This document shows positions 52,516 to 63,239 of a stretch of DNA of 64,000 nucleotides, piece by piece. The position numbers and the translations under genes are program-made. Every line of letters begins with the position of its first letter. Position 1 is the stretch's first letter. Under the pieces are notes generated by a model, which was not told the DNA's origin, made no database searches, and saw only the letters and a list, made by a program, of their open reading frames with translations. Source of the DNA: an uncultured Hoeflea sp. (GTDB taxonomy: Bacteria > Pseudomonadota > Alphaproteobacteria > Rhizobiales > Rhizobiaceae); assembly GCF_947501405.1 (NCBI RefSeq), contig NZ_CANMVK010000002.1:1178001-1242000 (forward strand), read 5' to 3'.

Positions 52516-53684
52516 GCGGCTATCCCGGCGGTGCGGTGGTAGTGATCAGCCCGGTTCGGATCGAGATTGGTCCTGGCCAGATCGCCGCCCGCCCAATCGA
52601 GCACCTTCGGATCCATCACCTTGAACCAAAGCGGCGGGATCGCGGCGAGCAGGAAGCTGCCGGGATAGCCCGACGGCAGGGTCGGCAACTGATCGAAGGA
52701 GCGCAGCGCCTGATAGGGCCTGAGCGGATTGGCATGATGGTCGGAATGGCGCTGCAGGTGAAACAGCATCAGATTGGTGACGATGTGATTGGTGTTCCAC
52801 GAATGCCGCGGCTCGCATGGCCCGTAACGGCCATCTGGCCGGAGATCGCGCTTGAGCCCGTAATGCTCGACATAGTTGGCGAAGGTCAGGTGCAGCCAGC
52901 CGATGAGATTGTGCAACAGCAGGAAGGGGATCATGGTCCAGCCGAAGGCCGCGACAAGCGCCGCACCGACGCTAAGCGTAATCGCGTAGCCCTGTAAAAT
53001 GTCGTTGCGCCAGTGCCAGAATCCGAGCCCCTTTTGCGCCAGCCGCTTCCGCTCCATCTCCCAGCCGCGCCGCGCCGCACCCGGGATTTCGCGCAGCGCA
53101 AACCGCCACAGGCTTTCGCCCAGCCGCGCCGAGGCCGGATCTTCGGGGGTGGCCACCAGAACATGGTGGCCACGATTGTGTTCTATGCAGAAATGGCCGT
53201 AGCCGGACACGGCGTTGGCAAGCTTGGCGCCCCACTGATCGAGCCGGTTGAGCTTGTGTCCGAGTTCATGGCCCACGGTGATCGCGGTTCCGGCGCTGAC
53301 GCCCGCGCTCACCGCAAGCCCGAGCCACACCAGAAACGATGTCTGCGGCTGGCCCGCGGCGATGGCGCAGGCGAGAAAGGAAAACCAGAACACCGGTAGC
53401 GATAAAAACAGCAAAACCCGGTAGTAGGGGTCGGAGGCCATCTGCTCGACCACCTCTTCGGGCGGATTGTTGGGATCAACCCCGATAAGATGATCGGCGA
53501 CGACGAACACGCCGTAGTAAAACACCACCGGCGCCAGCACCCACCAGCCATTGCCGCTTGCGAGATAGGCCACGGCTGCCAGTCCTGGCAGCGACGGCGC
53601 AAGCACCGACAGGATCCAGAGCCAGCGCTTGCCGTCGCGGTACTCAATGGTGTCACCGGTCTTGGTGGTGGTGATGAAAATCAT
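52512..53684 (-). CDS. alkB: Alkane 1-monooxygenase (membrane diiron hydroxylase)
   Basis: 390 residues from the ATG at 53684 (GGAGAG upstream). About six membrane helices and the histidine boxes of the integral-membrane diiron hydroxylases: HELGHK (139-144), EHNRGHH (168-174) and HLQRHSDHH (309-317), plus the AlkB-specific NYVEHYGL (270-277). It oxidises medium-chain alkanes at the terminal carbon with oxygen, electrons coming from rubredoxin. No rubredoxin or rubredoxin reductase gene is adjacent, so electron donors must be elsewhere. Confidence 0.94.
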   Translation of the reverse strand: MIFITTTKTGDTIEYRDGKRWLWILSVLAPSLPGLAAVAYLASGNGWWVLAPVVFYYGVFVVADHLIGVDPNNPPEEVVEQMASDPYYRVLLFLSLPVFWFSFLACAIAAGQPQTSFLVWLGLAVSAGVSAGTAITVGHELGHKLNRLDQWGAKLANAVSGYGHFCIEHNRGHHVLVATPEDPASARLGESLWRFALREIPGAARRGWEMERKRLAQKGLGFWHWRNDILQGYAITLSVGAALVAAFGWTMIPFLLLHNLIGWLHLTFANYVEHYGLKRDLRPDGRYGPCEPRHSWNTNHIVTNLMLFHLQRHSDHHANPLRPYQALRSFDQLPTLPSGYPGSFLLAAIPPLWFKVMDPKVLDWAGGDLARTNLDPNRADHYHRTAGIAA

Positions 53685-53785
53685 CTGCACGCTCTCCGAG
53701 GTTACCCGGATGGTAGGCAGGCAATGCGTTGCACGCAAGGACAGTTTGTGGACGGATGCGCGCGTGGGGCGCGCTCAGGCCGCGC

Positions 53786-55171
53786 TCAGGCCGCGCTCAT
53801 GACAAAACGGTTTCGGCCGGCGTCCTTGGCCTGATAAAGTGCTGTATCGGCGCGCTTCATCATCCCGGCCAGGGTATCGCCGGGCACGCACTGCGCGATA
53901 CCGATGCTCACGGTTGCCCTGATCAATAGCCCCTCATGCTCAAATGGCAGCTCGGCGATGGATTGCCGCAGACGTTCGGCGGTCCGCAGTGCTCCATTCC
54001 CGTCAACCTCGGGAAGCAGAATGACGAATTCTTCGCCGCCAATCCGGCCGATCATGTCATGTGAACGCAGTGTTTTCTTCCAGCGTTGAACCAGCCCGGA
54101 GAGCACGGCGTCGCCTGCCGCATGGCCATTGCGGTCATTGATGGTCTTGAAATTGTCAGCATCAAGCACGAGCAGCGACATGTCGCAGCCATGCCGGCGG
54201 GCGCGGTCCAGTTCGCTTTCGGCCTGCTCCATGAAGCGTCGCCGGTTCATCGCACCGGTCAGGCTGTCGGTCCAGGCCAGCCGCTCAAGTTCCCGTTCCT
54301 GCCGTTTCAGTTTGGTGATGTCCACCCGGAATCCAACCCGGCCCCCCTCGCTGGTTCGCCGCTCCTGAATGCTCAGCCAGCGGTCACCGGGCAGTTGCTG
54401 CTCGATGGGCTCTCCGGGGTTTTTGTGCATGTCCAGCCGTTCGGCGATCCAGGCTTCTTCGCAGCCCGCCGCATCGGGATATTGCCCCTTCTGAACGCCC
54501 CCGCGAATGATGTCTTCGAACTTCATGCCGGGAACGATGAGGCTGGCGCTGTCGGCGTAAATCTCCCGGTATTTTGAATTGCACAGCACCAGCCGGTCGT
54601 CCTTGTCATAAAGCACGAAGCCATCGGCCAGCGACTCCATGGCATCGACAAGACGCTCTTCGGCGCGCTCTGCGTGTTCGATCAGCAAGCGTGATTCCAG
54701 CGTGTGAACAACCATTTCGGCAAGGTCTGAAAGAGACTGCCGTTGCTCAGATTCAAACACTCTGGGTTTCGTGTCGGTAATGGCGATGGTGCCGATGTTC
54801 ATTCCGCCCGGTGCCCGCAGCGGCGCGCCTGCATAAAACCTGAGGTGGGCGTCACCGGTGACGAAGGGATTGTCCGAAAATGTTGCGTTCCGGGTGGCGT
54901 CCTCGATGACGAACACATCGTCCTGACAGATTGTGTGAGCGCAAAAGGAGATCTTGCGGGGCGCTTCCTCAGCATCGATTCCGACTTTGGCCTTGAACCA
55001 CTGGCGCTCGCCCTCAATCAGCGAGATTAGAGCCACCGGCGTATCGAAAACGATTGTCGCCAGGCGGGTGAGACGGTCATAGGCCGCTTCCGGAACGCTA
55101 TCGAGAATCCGGTACTCGCAAAGTTTGGCAAGCCGTTTGGCCTCATTGTCGGGAATTGGAACCTGTAGCAT
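53786..55171 (-). CDS. GAF-PAS-GGDEF diguanylate cyclase
   Basis: 461 residues from the ATG at 55171, which has GGAG six bases upstream; ATGs at 55183 and 55234 are possible. An N-terminal GAF domain (about 5-165, CAHTICQDDVFVIEDATRNATFSDNPFV) is followed by a PAS domain (about 175-290, ESLADGFVLYDKDDRLVLCN) and a GGDEF domain (about 300-458). The active motif is GGEEF, with an I-site RSHD five residues before it, so it should make c-di-GMP with product inhibition. No membrane segment: a soluble sensor. Ligands unknown. Confidence 0.92.
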   Translation of the reverse strand: MLQVPIPDNEAKRLAKLCEYRILDSVPEAAYDRLTRLATIVFDTPVALISLIEGERQWFKAKVGIDAEEAPRKISFCAHTICQDDVFVIEDATRNATFSDNPFVTGDAHLRFYAGAPLRAPGGMNIGTIAITDTKPRVFESEQRQSLSDLAEMVVHTLESRLLIEHAERAEERLVDAMESLADGFVLYDKDDRLVLCNSKYREIYADSASLIVPGMKFEDIIRGGVQKGQYPDAAGCEEAWIAERLDMHKNPGEPIEQQLPGDRWLSIQERRTSEGGRVGFRVDITKLKRQERELERLAWTDSLTGAMNRRRFMEQAESELDRARRHGCDMSLLVLDADNFKTINDRNGHAAGDAVLSGLVQRWKKTLRSHDMIGRIGGEEFVILLPEVDGNGALRTAERLRQSIAELPFEHEGLLIRATVSIGIAQCVPGDTLAGMMKRADTALYQAKDAGRNRFVMSAA

Positions 55172-55453
55172 TTCAGTCTCCATCTCAAACCGCGCCTTGG
55201 GCGTATGCAGCGGTTCGATCGATCTGTTGTCCAAACCGGTTCTAGGCTTTGGCGGCTAGCCTCCCGTAAAGACTTCAGTCAGTCTCTGCCGGCTGCGTCA
55301 GATGCCAATGCACGTTTTGCGAGCTTACAGGGTCAATTTGCGCGTAAACTCCTAAGAAAGCGATACCGGCCGCGCGATACGTCAGATCAGGATTGACAAC
55401 TTCTTTACCGGAGCCCGTTACCATCACCATCCGTGCAATTCAGGGATTAGCCC

Positions 55454-55729
55454 ATGCGTAACTATCTGGCGGCCAGTGCGGCACTTGCGATCCTTGTCAT
55501 CGCGTCACCCGCTCAAGCGTTTGAATTCAAGCAATTGCTGACGCAGGTGTTCGGCTCGTCCGATCCGAGCGATCTTGGCGGTCCGATCTTCGTGCTGATC
55601 CTGCTGGCGGCGGTGTTGTTTTTCTGGGTCGCGCTGAGGATCGGCAGGAAACGCCAGAAGCGGATGATCGATTCCTATGATGAACAATTGCAGGATTACG
55701 CAAGCCGTCTGCGCCGCGGCAAGATCTGA
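55454..55729 (+). CDS. Hypothetical small membrane protein with signal peptide
   Basis: 91 residues from ATG 55454 (AGGGAT upstream). A signal peptide (YLAASAALAILVIASPAQA) is followed by a short periplasmic stretch, one membrane helix (PIFVLILLAAVLFFWVALRI) and a charged cytoplasmic tail (GRKRQKRMIDSYDEQLQDYA). No family recognised. It stands alone on its strand, 250 bases before pdxJ, and opposite the GAF-PAS-GGDEF gene. Confidence 0.7.
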   Translation: MRNYLAASAALAILVIASPAQAFEFKQLLTQVFGSSDPSDLGGPIFVLILLAAVLFFWVALRIGRKRQKRMIDSYDEQLQDYASRLRRGKI

Positions 55730-55979
55730 TCCGCGGCAGCCAGCCCCGACACAACCGGGAAGAGCCAGATCGTGCCAGACCAGGTCGCGATAGGGCAGGG
55801 CCACAGCCACCGGGCTCGCTCACACCCGCGCATGGATGCGGTGTAGCGCCTTCCGGATGAGCCACCCATTCCCGCCACGAATGCGAACTTTCCCGAAATT
55901 CATTTTCACATCGCCGGGCAATGCTTTAGGAACTCCGCAAGGCCCACGGGCCCGCGATGACTGAATTCACGAGGCCACC

Positions 55980-56723
55980 ATGCCCGCCAAGCTGTCCGTC
56001 AATCTCAACGCCGTGGCGATGCTCCGCAACCGCCGCGATTTACCCTGGCCGAGCGTTACCGGGCTTGGCCGCATGGCGCTTGCGGCCGGCGCCCATGGCC
56101 TGACGGTGCATCCGCGGCCCGACCAGCGCCACATCCGTTTTTCCGACCTGCCCGAAATCCGGGCGCTCATCGATGATGAGTTTCCGGACGCGGAATTCAA
56201 CATCGAGGGCTACCCGACCGATGCGTTTCTCGACCTCGCGGAAGCCAACGAGCCCGAGCAGGTGACGCTCGTTCCCGACGATCCGGCCCAGGCGACGTCC
56301 GATCACGGCTGGGATTTCCAGGGCAAGGGCAATCTGCTGCGCGCAGTGGTGCAGCGGCTGAAATCCCGCGGCATTAGGGTGTCGTTGTTTTGTGATCCCG
56401 ATGCCAACCGCGCCGCGCTGGAGGCCGCAAAGGCCACTGGAGCGGACCGGGTGGAGTTTTACACCGGACCTTATGGCAGCACTTACGACGATCCTGCGCG
56501 GGCTGCCGAAGAGCTTGAAAAGCTGCAAATCTCGGGCCGCATCGCCGCGGAACTGGGCCTGGGCGTAAATGCCGGCCATGATTTGACCGTCGACAATCTG
56601 CCGGGTCTGGCCGGCGCCATCCCCGAGCTACTGGAAGTCTCCATCGGCCACGGGTTGACAGCGGATGCGCTGGAACACGGCATGGCCGGGACGGTGCGTC
56701 GCTTCGTCAAAGCTTGCGGATAA
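55980..56723 (+). CDS. pdxJ: Pyridoxine 5'-phosphate synthase
   Basis: 247 residues, normal family length. It condenses 1-deoxyxylulose 5-phosphate with the aminoacetone phosphate made by PdxA to form the vitamin B6 ring. Signatures: the opening [56 protein letters not shown] and the closing [19 protein letters not shown] (phosphate loop). The bacterial octameric TIM-barrel enzyme. It has no acpS neighbour as seen in Escherichia coli. Confidence 0.96.
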   Translation: MPAKLSVNLNAVAMLRNRRDLPWPSVTGLGRMALAAGAHGLTVHPRPDQRHIRFSDLPEIRALIDDEFPDAEFNIEGYPTDAFLDLAEANEPEQVTLVPDDPAQATSDHGWDFQGKGNLLRAVVQRLKSRGIRVSLFCDPDANRAALEAAKATGADRVEFYTGPYGSTYDDPARAAEELEKLQISGRIAAELGLGVNAGHDLTVDNLPGLAGAIPELLEVSIGHGLTADALEHGMAGTVRRFVKACG

Positions 56724-56851
56724 AGCACAGCAGCCTTTCGCCAACAGGCATATTGTTGAAATTCCGCTGCGTCGCGCCATAATTCTGGTGACGGATCAGC
56801 GCCGGGCTATGCCCGGCCGGTCCTATCGAGAACGCGCAGGAGGCGGCAATC

Positions 56852-57859
56852 ATGTCAAACAGAGCGATCACCCGCAGGCACGCGCTGCTGTCGGCCGGCG
56901 CATTGGCGCTGGTCGGCTTGGGCGGCCCATCGTCGGCGCAGACCGAAAAGCCCGCCGCTGATCTCAAGCCCGGGGAGTGGACCTGGTATCCCGAACGCGC
57001 CCTGAGCGGACCCGTGGCGGTGATCGTTTCGCTGTCGGATCAACTGGCCTTCGTCTATCGCAACGGCGTTCGCATCGGGGTCTCCACGGTTTCAACCGGC
57101 CGCAAGGGATATGAGACGCCCACCGGCGTCTTTACCGTGCTGATCAAGGAGAAGATGCACCACTCGCGCGCCTACAACAACGCCGCCATGCCCGACAGCC
57201 AGTTCTTTTTCGGTGGCTGCGCACTGCATGCGGGGGGCTTGCCGGGATACCCCAGCTCACATGGCTGCGTGCACCTGCCACGCGCCTTTGCCGATCTGGT
57301 GTTCGGTGTTACCCATAACGGCACGCCGGTCATTGTTACCAATGAACGCTCCGGCGTCGGTTCGCTGAGCCATGCCGGGCTGGTGCTGACCAACTCCGAT
57401 CTCAAGGCGGTGGAACAGCTCACCGGGCATATTGCCGGAAAGAAGCTTCCGACCGACAGGAAGGGCAGCGATCAGGATGCGCTGGCGATTGTGGTGAGCG
57501 GCGCTGACAGCCGGCTGATCGCGCTGAAAAACGGCGAGGAGTTCATCAACACGGCGATTGGCATCGACCGGCCGCGCTTTCCGCTCGGGACCCACGCCTA
57601 TTTGCTCAAGGGCGTAGATGCGGCCACACACACATATGACTGGATGGCAGTTGGCCTTGGCACCGGCCACGAGGAAAAGATCGATCGGCAACGCGAAATC
57701 GCCGCGTCGGCCCGTCTGGTGATCCCGCCGGAGGTCTATGCGAAGATCGCTCGCAATCTGCATCCCGGGGCGACCATGATGATCACCGATCTGCCCGCCC
57801 ATCCCGGCACCCGCAGCGGCGCGGACTTTGTGATCATGCGCGATTCCGCACCTGCCTGA
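56852..57859 (+). CDS. L,D-transpeptidase (YkuD domain)
   Basis: 335 residues from ATG 56852 (GGAGG upstream). The start SNRAITRRHALLSAGALALVG is Tat-like (twin Arg) and cut near SAQ. The YkuD domain (about 55-165) has the catalytic His126 and the HGCxxLP motif (SSHGCVHLP, His137, Cys139); the nucleophile is Cys139. Such enzymes form 3-3 peptidoglycan crosslinks or attach lipoproteins in the periplasm. The C-terminal ~130 residues repeat part of the fold (RFPLGTHAYLLKGVD) but lack the Cys, so they are probably a second, inactive copy. Confidence 0.92.
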   Translation: MSNRAITRRHALLSAGALALVGLGGPSSAQTEKPAADLKPGEWTWYPERALSGPVAVIVSLSDQLAFVYRNGVRIGVSTVSTGRKGYETPTGVFTVLIKEKMHHSRAYNNAAMPDSQFFFGGCALHAGGLPGYPSSHGCVHLPRAFADLVFGVTHNGTPVIVTNERSGVGSLSHAGLVLTNSDLKAVEQLTGHIAGKKLPTDRKGSDQDALAIVVSGADSRLIALKNGEEFINTAIGIDRPRFPLGTHAYLLKGVDAATHTYDWMAVGLGTGHEEKIDRQREIAASARLVIPPEVYAKIARNLHPGATMMITDLPAHPGTRSGADFVIMRDSAPA

Positions 57860-58306
57860 CAGCCTCTGGACCGGGATTGAGCGGTCCGCGACCGGCGATG
57901 CCGCCGGGAATTAACCAGGATCTTTCCCACCCGGCGCTATGACAGATCGACCGTTGCCGGAAAATGGCCCGATGCCGCATGCAGCAGCTTTATGGGGTTT
58001 GGCAGCATCGCGTTGGTGTGATCAAAGATGTCGCCAAACCATTCGAGATTACAGATACACAGTCCAAAGGACATGGCAGAACTTCCTCACCATGGGTCTT
58101 GCCGCCGGATGCAACTTGCTGTGAAGTTGCGCGGCTCGAAAATGCAATCAAGGCAAGAAAGCGGACGGCGCGCCCGCGGACCCCATCGCCGGACGGTTCC
58201 ACCGGCAGCTTGCGGCGCACAGAGGAATCATTGCATTTGTGACGCCGAAATGACGATGCGGTCGACCCGGGGCAGGGGGGCTGGCTCGTCCGGGGACGCG
58301 GGCACG
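57860..58306. other. Intergenic region, no gene supported
   Basis: A 447-base gap between the L,D-transpeptidase gene and a lipoprotein gene. Frames on both strands are open in parts, but none has both a ribosome site and a recognisable protein. The plus frame leading into the lipoprotein has no start signal here. No hairpin with a T run was found. Confidence 0.45.
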
Positions 58307-58789
58307 ATGGTTGACAGAAAACTGGTTATCCTCATTGGCGCGCTCACGCTTGCGGGTTGTGTGGCCCAATCCGGCGGGCCGGCAAAAAAGCGTGCAGTGC
58401 CGGACAATTTTCACTCGCTGATGCCGCCGCAGAGCCTGTTGCGTGAGGATACGGCGGAAGCCGCCACCCACGACCGCAGCGCCAGCCGTCTCGCCTATGT
58501 CGGCGTCTGGGCAACCAGCCCCGACAAATGCGCGATGATGGACCAGACAGCGTTTGACGGCTACGCGGTGATTACGCCCCAAAGCCTGCGCCAGTCCGGT
58601 GAGACCTGCACGTTCGAGCCGGGCCTGACCGGGCAGGGCGCGCTCACATTTCAGGCCAGTTGCAAGGCGGGGCGCAAGAAAATGAGCCGCACCATAACTG
58701 TCGCCATGCAAAACAGCGAACGTCTTACCTTGGCTGTTGGCGGCGCTGCCCCCGGCCGCACCTATGTGAGATGTCATCTGCCCAAGTGA
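58307..58789 (+). CDS. Putative lipoprotein
   Basis: 160 residues from ATG 58307. A lipobox LTLAGC at residues ~12-17 directs acylation of the cysteine and release of the signal peptide by Lsp. The mature part has a compact sequence RLAYVGVWATSPDKCAMMDQ...CTFEPGL...SCKAGRKKM with conserved-looking cysteines and a basic patch. It resembles small C-lectin-free beta-sandwich lipoproteins of Rhizobiales but no named family. The frame continues upstream to 58028, which adds residues of poor quality. Confidence 0.7.
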   Translation: MVDRKLVILIGALTLAGCVAQSGGPAKKRAVPDNFHSLMPPQSLLREDTAEAATHDRSASRLAYVGVWATSPDKCAMMDQTAFDGYAVITPQSLRQSGETCTFEPGLTGQGALTFQASCKAGRKKMSRTITVAMQNSERLTLAVGGAAPGRTYVRCHLPK

Positions 58790-58862
58790 CCGGCCAGGCT
58801 GCGGCCTGCCCTCGCGCCTTGCAATGGCGCTCTCGGGGGACATTTGAAAACAATCAAAAGTT

Positions 58863-58882
58863 GTTGTAATTTGAATTGCAAC
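58863..58882. promoter_or_regulatory. 20-bp imperfect palindrome upstream of the Cys-rich secreted protein
   Basis: GTTGTAATTTGAATTGCAAC reads the same on both strands at 16 of 20 positions. It lies in the AT-rich promoter gap, 118 bases before the ATG at 59000. It is the size of a dimeric repressor or activator site. No cognate regulator is next to it. Confidence 0.35.
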
Positions 58883-58999
58883 CGTAGTGTCGGGGCCGGA
58901 GATTTTTTGTGTCTAAGCAGCGGGCGGATCAGCCCGTATTTGCGTGTGCCCGGGCAATGCGCAAGCAGCATTTATTGAAACAGTGATTTGGGGAGTGAA

Positions 59000-59452
59000 A
59001 TGATGATGTTACGTGCAATCCTGATCAGTGCCCTGGGTTTCTTTGCCGCGTCTGCGGCCGCCCATGCCTGCGGAACCAACACGGGGTCCAACATGGGACC
59101 TTTGGGAAGTTATACCGCCACGTGTTCGACCTATATGGAGTTCGAAGGTGTGGTCTACGCCTTATGCCCCCCGGCAGGCGGTGGATGTTCGACCACCTTT
59201 TCGGTACTTCCGCTGGACGGTTTTTCTTGCGGGACAGTTCACAACATCAACGGGGTGCTGGAATGCGGGGCCGCGTCGATACCGGCAAGCTTCACCGAAA
59301 GCAGTGATTGCAGTTGGTACATGACCTCCGGTGGCAGCTTTGAGATCAATTGCGGCAGTTCCCCGGATCCCACTGTATTCCAGTTGCCCCAAGTTATCAC
59401 TGACTGCCCGAATGGCATCATCAATGAGAAAGGCGTGGTGACCTGCGGTTAA
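59000..59452 (+). CDS. Cysteine-rich secreted protein of unknown function
   Basis: 150 residues from ATG 59000 with GGGGAG five bases upstream. A signal peptide (LRAILISALGFFAASAAAHA) precedes a mature part with ten cysteines, evenly spread (AHACG, TATCST, YALCPPAGGGCSTT, GFSCGT, LECGAA, SSDCSW, EINCGS, ITDCPN, VTCG). That suggests five disulfides in the periplasm or outside the cell. It contains Gly- and Ser-rich stretches, no known domain. Not seen as a family I can name. An AT-rich region with a palindrome precedes it. Confidence 0.7.
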   Translation: MMMLRAILISALGFFAASAAAHACGTNTGSNMGPLGSYTATCSTYMEFEGVVYALCPPAGGGCSTTFSVLPLDGFSCGTVHNINGVLECGAASIPASFTESSDCSWYMTSGGSFEINCGSSPDPTVFQLPQVITDCPNGIINEKGVVTCG

Positions 59453-59649
59453 CCAGGTCGGTTGTGCAATGGCCATCTGATGGCAGGCAGCATTGAGATT
59501 GCGGCGCATCGCGGTGCGCCGCAGTTTCAATGTGCGCGATCCGCCAATCATGCGCCGATTAATCCGGCGGACCGTGATCAATCAGTTCCAATCCCCGAGC
59601 TTGGTCAGATGTAAACAGGCGCCAGGGTGGGTCCGGCACCAGCGCCGCA

Positions 59650-60228
59650 TCATGGCATCAAATCATCAGGTATCCTGTGCGGACGGTAAGTCTCGCCGGT
59701 GTTGGCCGATAGCAGTTTGAAGAGCGGCCAGATCAGGAAGACTCCGCCAAGACCGAGGATGATCATGATTTCGGCCGTGATCTTGTTCATGTTCCAAAGC
59801 ACCGCGCCGGCGCCGGCGATGACCATCGCCATCATCAAGGCTCCAGCAAAACGCGCGGCATTGTTGTTCATTCCGCCGGTGGTGAATCTGATGTTTCGGA
59901 TCGATTCCTGCGGGATCGCTTCGTGCAGTGCCGAGACGAAACTCCGGTAGGTCCGGCTGCGCTGCGCGTCGAACCTTCCCACCGCATCGGCGGAAAAGAC
60001 AGTGAGCGTGGTTCCGTTCCGGAACCACAATACCATGATGCCCACCACCTGGTGGCGTCCGCCGAGATTGACTTTCAGGTTCACGCTGCGCAGATCCTTC
60101 AGCCAAGCTGACCGCTCCCGGCCGCGCTCGGTCCAGAAAAGCTGACCGTCCCGCAGCTCCACGCCTTCCTCGTTCAGCCGGAAATACATCCGGACCTCAC
60201 CGGCTTTTGTGTACAGAAGGTATTTCAT
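59650..60228 (-). CDS. Membrane protein with PH-like N-terminal domain
   Basis: 192 residues from the ATG at 60228 (GGAG seven bases upstream); an ATG at 60189 is possible. Residues ~1-120 have a beta-rich pattern (GVELRDGQLFWTERGRERSAWLKDLRSVNLKV, VGIMVLWFRNGTTLTVFSADAV) reminiscent of bacterial PH-like domains. Two membrane helices follow (FAGALMMAMVIAGAGAVLW and AEIMIILGLGGVFLIWPLFKLL). No name applies. It is divergent from the TetR gene at 60390 and separate from it by 161 bases. Confidence 0.65.
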   Translation of the reverse strand: MKYLLYTKAGEVRMYFRLNEEGVELRDGQLFWTERGRERSAWLKDLRSVNLKVNLGGRHQVVGIMVLWFRNGTTLTVFSADAVGRFDAQRSRTYRSFVSALHEAIPQESIRNIRFTTGGMNNNAARFAGALMMAMVIAGAGAVLWNMNKITAEIMIILGLGGVFLIWPLFKLLSANTGETYRPHRIPDDLMP

Positions 60229-60353
60229 CCGACAGACTCCGGACTGCCTCCCCGAAATCGATACTAGCAGGCGATCAACCGTTCCGGAATGCCCGACTGT
60301 ATGCGCAACAACCGGCACTATGTCGTCAGAAGCCCGAACGCTCACCATGACTA

Positions 60354-60382
60354 TTGACTGTGTACCGTACGGTACGGTACAG
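60354..60382 (+). promoter_or_regulatory. Promoter of the TetR gene with operator in the spacer
   Basis: TTGACT (60354-60359) and, 17 bases on, GTACAG (60377-60382; TACAGC with an 18-base spacer) form a plausible promoter. The spacer contains the perfect palindrome GTACCGTACGGTAC (60362-60375), extended by CGGTAC to 60380. The predicted transcription start falls on or next to the ATG at 60390. Confidence 0.6.
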
Positions 60383-60389
60383 CACTTCC

Positions 60390-62218
<1,829 letters not shown>

Positions 62219-62245
62219 TCCATCACCGGATTGGTGCAAATCTGG

Positions 62246-62272
62246 AAGCCGGGGAGCGATCCCCGGCTTTTT
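62246..62272 (+). terminator. Rho-independent terminator after ilvC
   Basis: AAGCCGGGG (62246-62254), loop AGCGAT, CCCCGGCTT (62261-62269) and a run of T to 62272. It lies 27 bases after the ilvC stop. Confidence 0.93.
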
Positions 62273-62477
62273 GCTTATGTACGTTGGTGTGGCAGCCCGC
62301 ACGCTTCGGACTTGGGGCTGCAATCCACGATGGGCCCTGGCTCGTTCGCGCGTTCGGAATCACCAGGATTAAACCGGCCCGATCTCCAAAGACCGACAAT
62401 GCCCATTGTTCGCGGGCAGTTTGGAGTGTGCGCGAAACCTGCCTTGCCTGCATGATCCCATTCGCTACATTTACGCG

Positions 62478-62957
62478 ATGTATATCATTGAGATGACAAC
62501 CCGGTTGCCTGCGGATCCGGACCGTGTCTGGCAGGAGGTCAACAAGCCGCGTCTGCTGTTTCATGTCGCGCACCCGCTGATCCAATTCTCCGCGGTCGAT
62601 CCCCTCGATCTTCCCGACCGGTGGGAGGAGCGCGAATATCTCTTGAGAATGCGGCTCTACGGATTTGTGTCGCTGGGTCGTCAGGTGGTCTCCATCTCCC
62701 GTCCCGAACCGTCCGGAAAAATCCTGTTCCTGCGCGACAACGGACACAGTTCTTTAATCCGCCGATGGGACCATCTGATCACGGTGGCACCTGATGGGGC
62801 CGCTACGCTCTATACGGACCGGATCGAAATAGATGCCGGCATTCGAACTCCGGTCGTCGCTGCGTTTGCCCGCATCTTTTACGCACATCGCCAAAGACGA
62901 TGGCGGCAACTTGTGGAGGCGGATTTCAACTACGCGTCAAAGCGGCCTGGGACATGA
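62478..62957 (+). CDS. SRPBCC-fold protein (polyketide cyclase/START-like)
   Basis: 159 residues from ATG 62478. The opening MYIIEMTTRLPADPDRVWQEVNKPRLLFHVAHPLI is the usual first strand and helices of the SRPBCC (START) fold. The rest alternates beta strands (YLLRMRLYGFVSLGRQVVSI, HLITVAPDGAATLYTDRIEI) before a last long helix (ARIFYAHRQRRWRQLVEADF). These proteins bind hydrophobic ligands; no catalytic residues identify a reaction. No close operon partner. Confidence 0.78.
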   Translation: MYIIEMTTRLPADPDRVWQEVNKPRLLFHVAHPLIQFSAVDPLDLPDRWEEREYLLRMRLYGFVSLGRQVVSISRPEPSGKILFLRDNGHSSLIRRWDHLITVAPDGAATLYTDRIEIDAGIRTPVVAAFARIFYAHRQRRWRQLVEADFNYASKRPGT

Positions 62958-63239
62958 ACAAATGGTGCAATTGCCAGTATCGACTATCCGCTTGGCCCGA
63001 ATTGGACTCCATCTGCCATCTTGTCTTCGGCGCGGATAACAACATCATTGAGTTTTGCGGCCACGGTCGCTTCGGTGATTGAGTGCAGCACGCGCAAGGC
63101 GGATGTCATGTCTGGTGCGATGCCCAGCATTTCAAAATGCACGAGAAACACAATTGACGCTCGTCGACGAGGAACCGTTAAGGGATGCGGGCGCAAACCG
63201 GCAAGGCGGATTATTGTGTAGGCTTTTCAAGCATATGGC

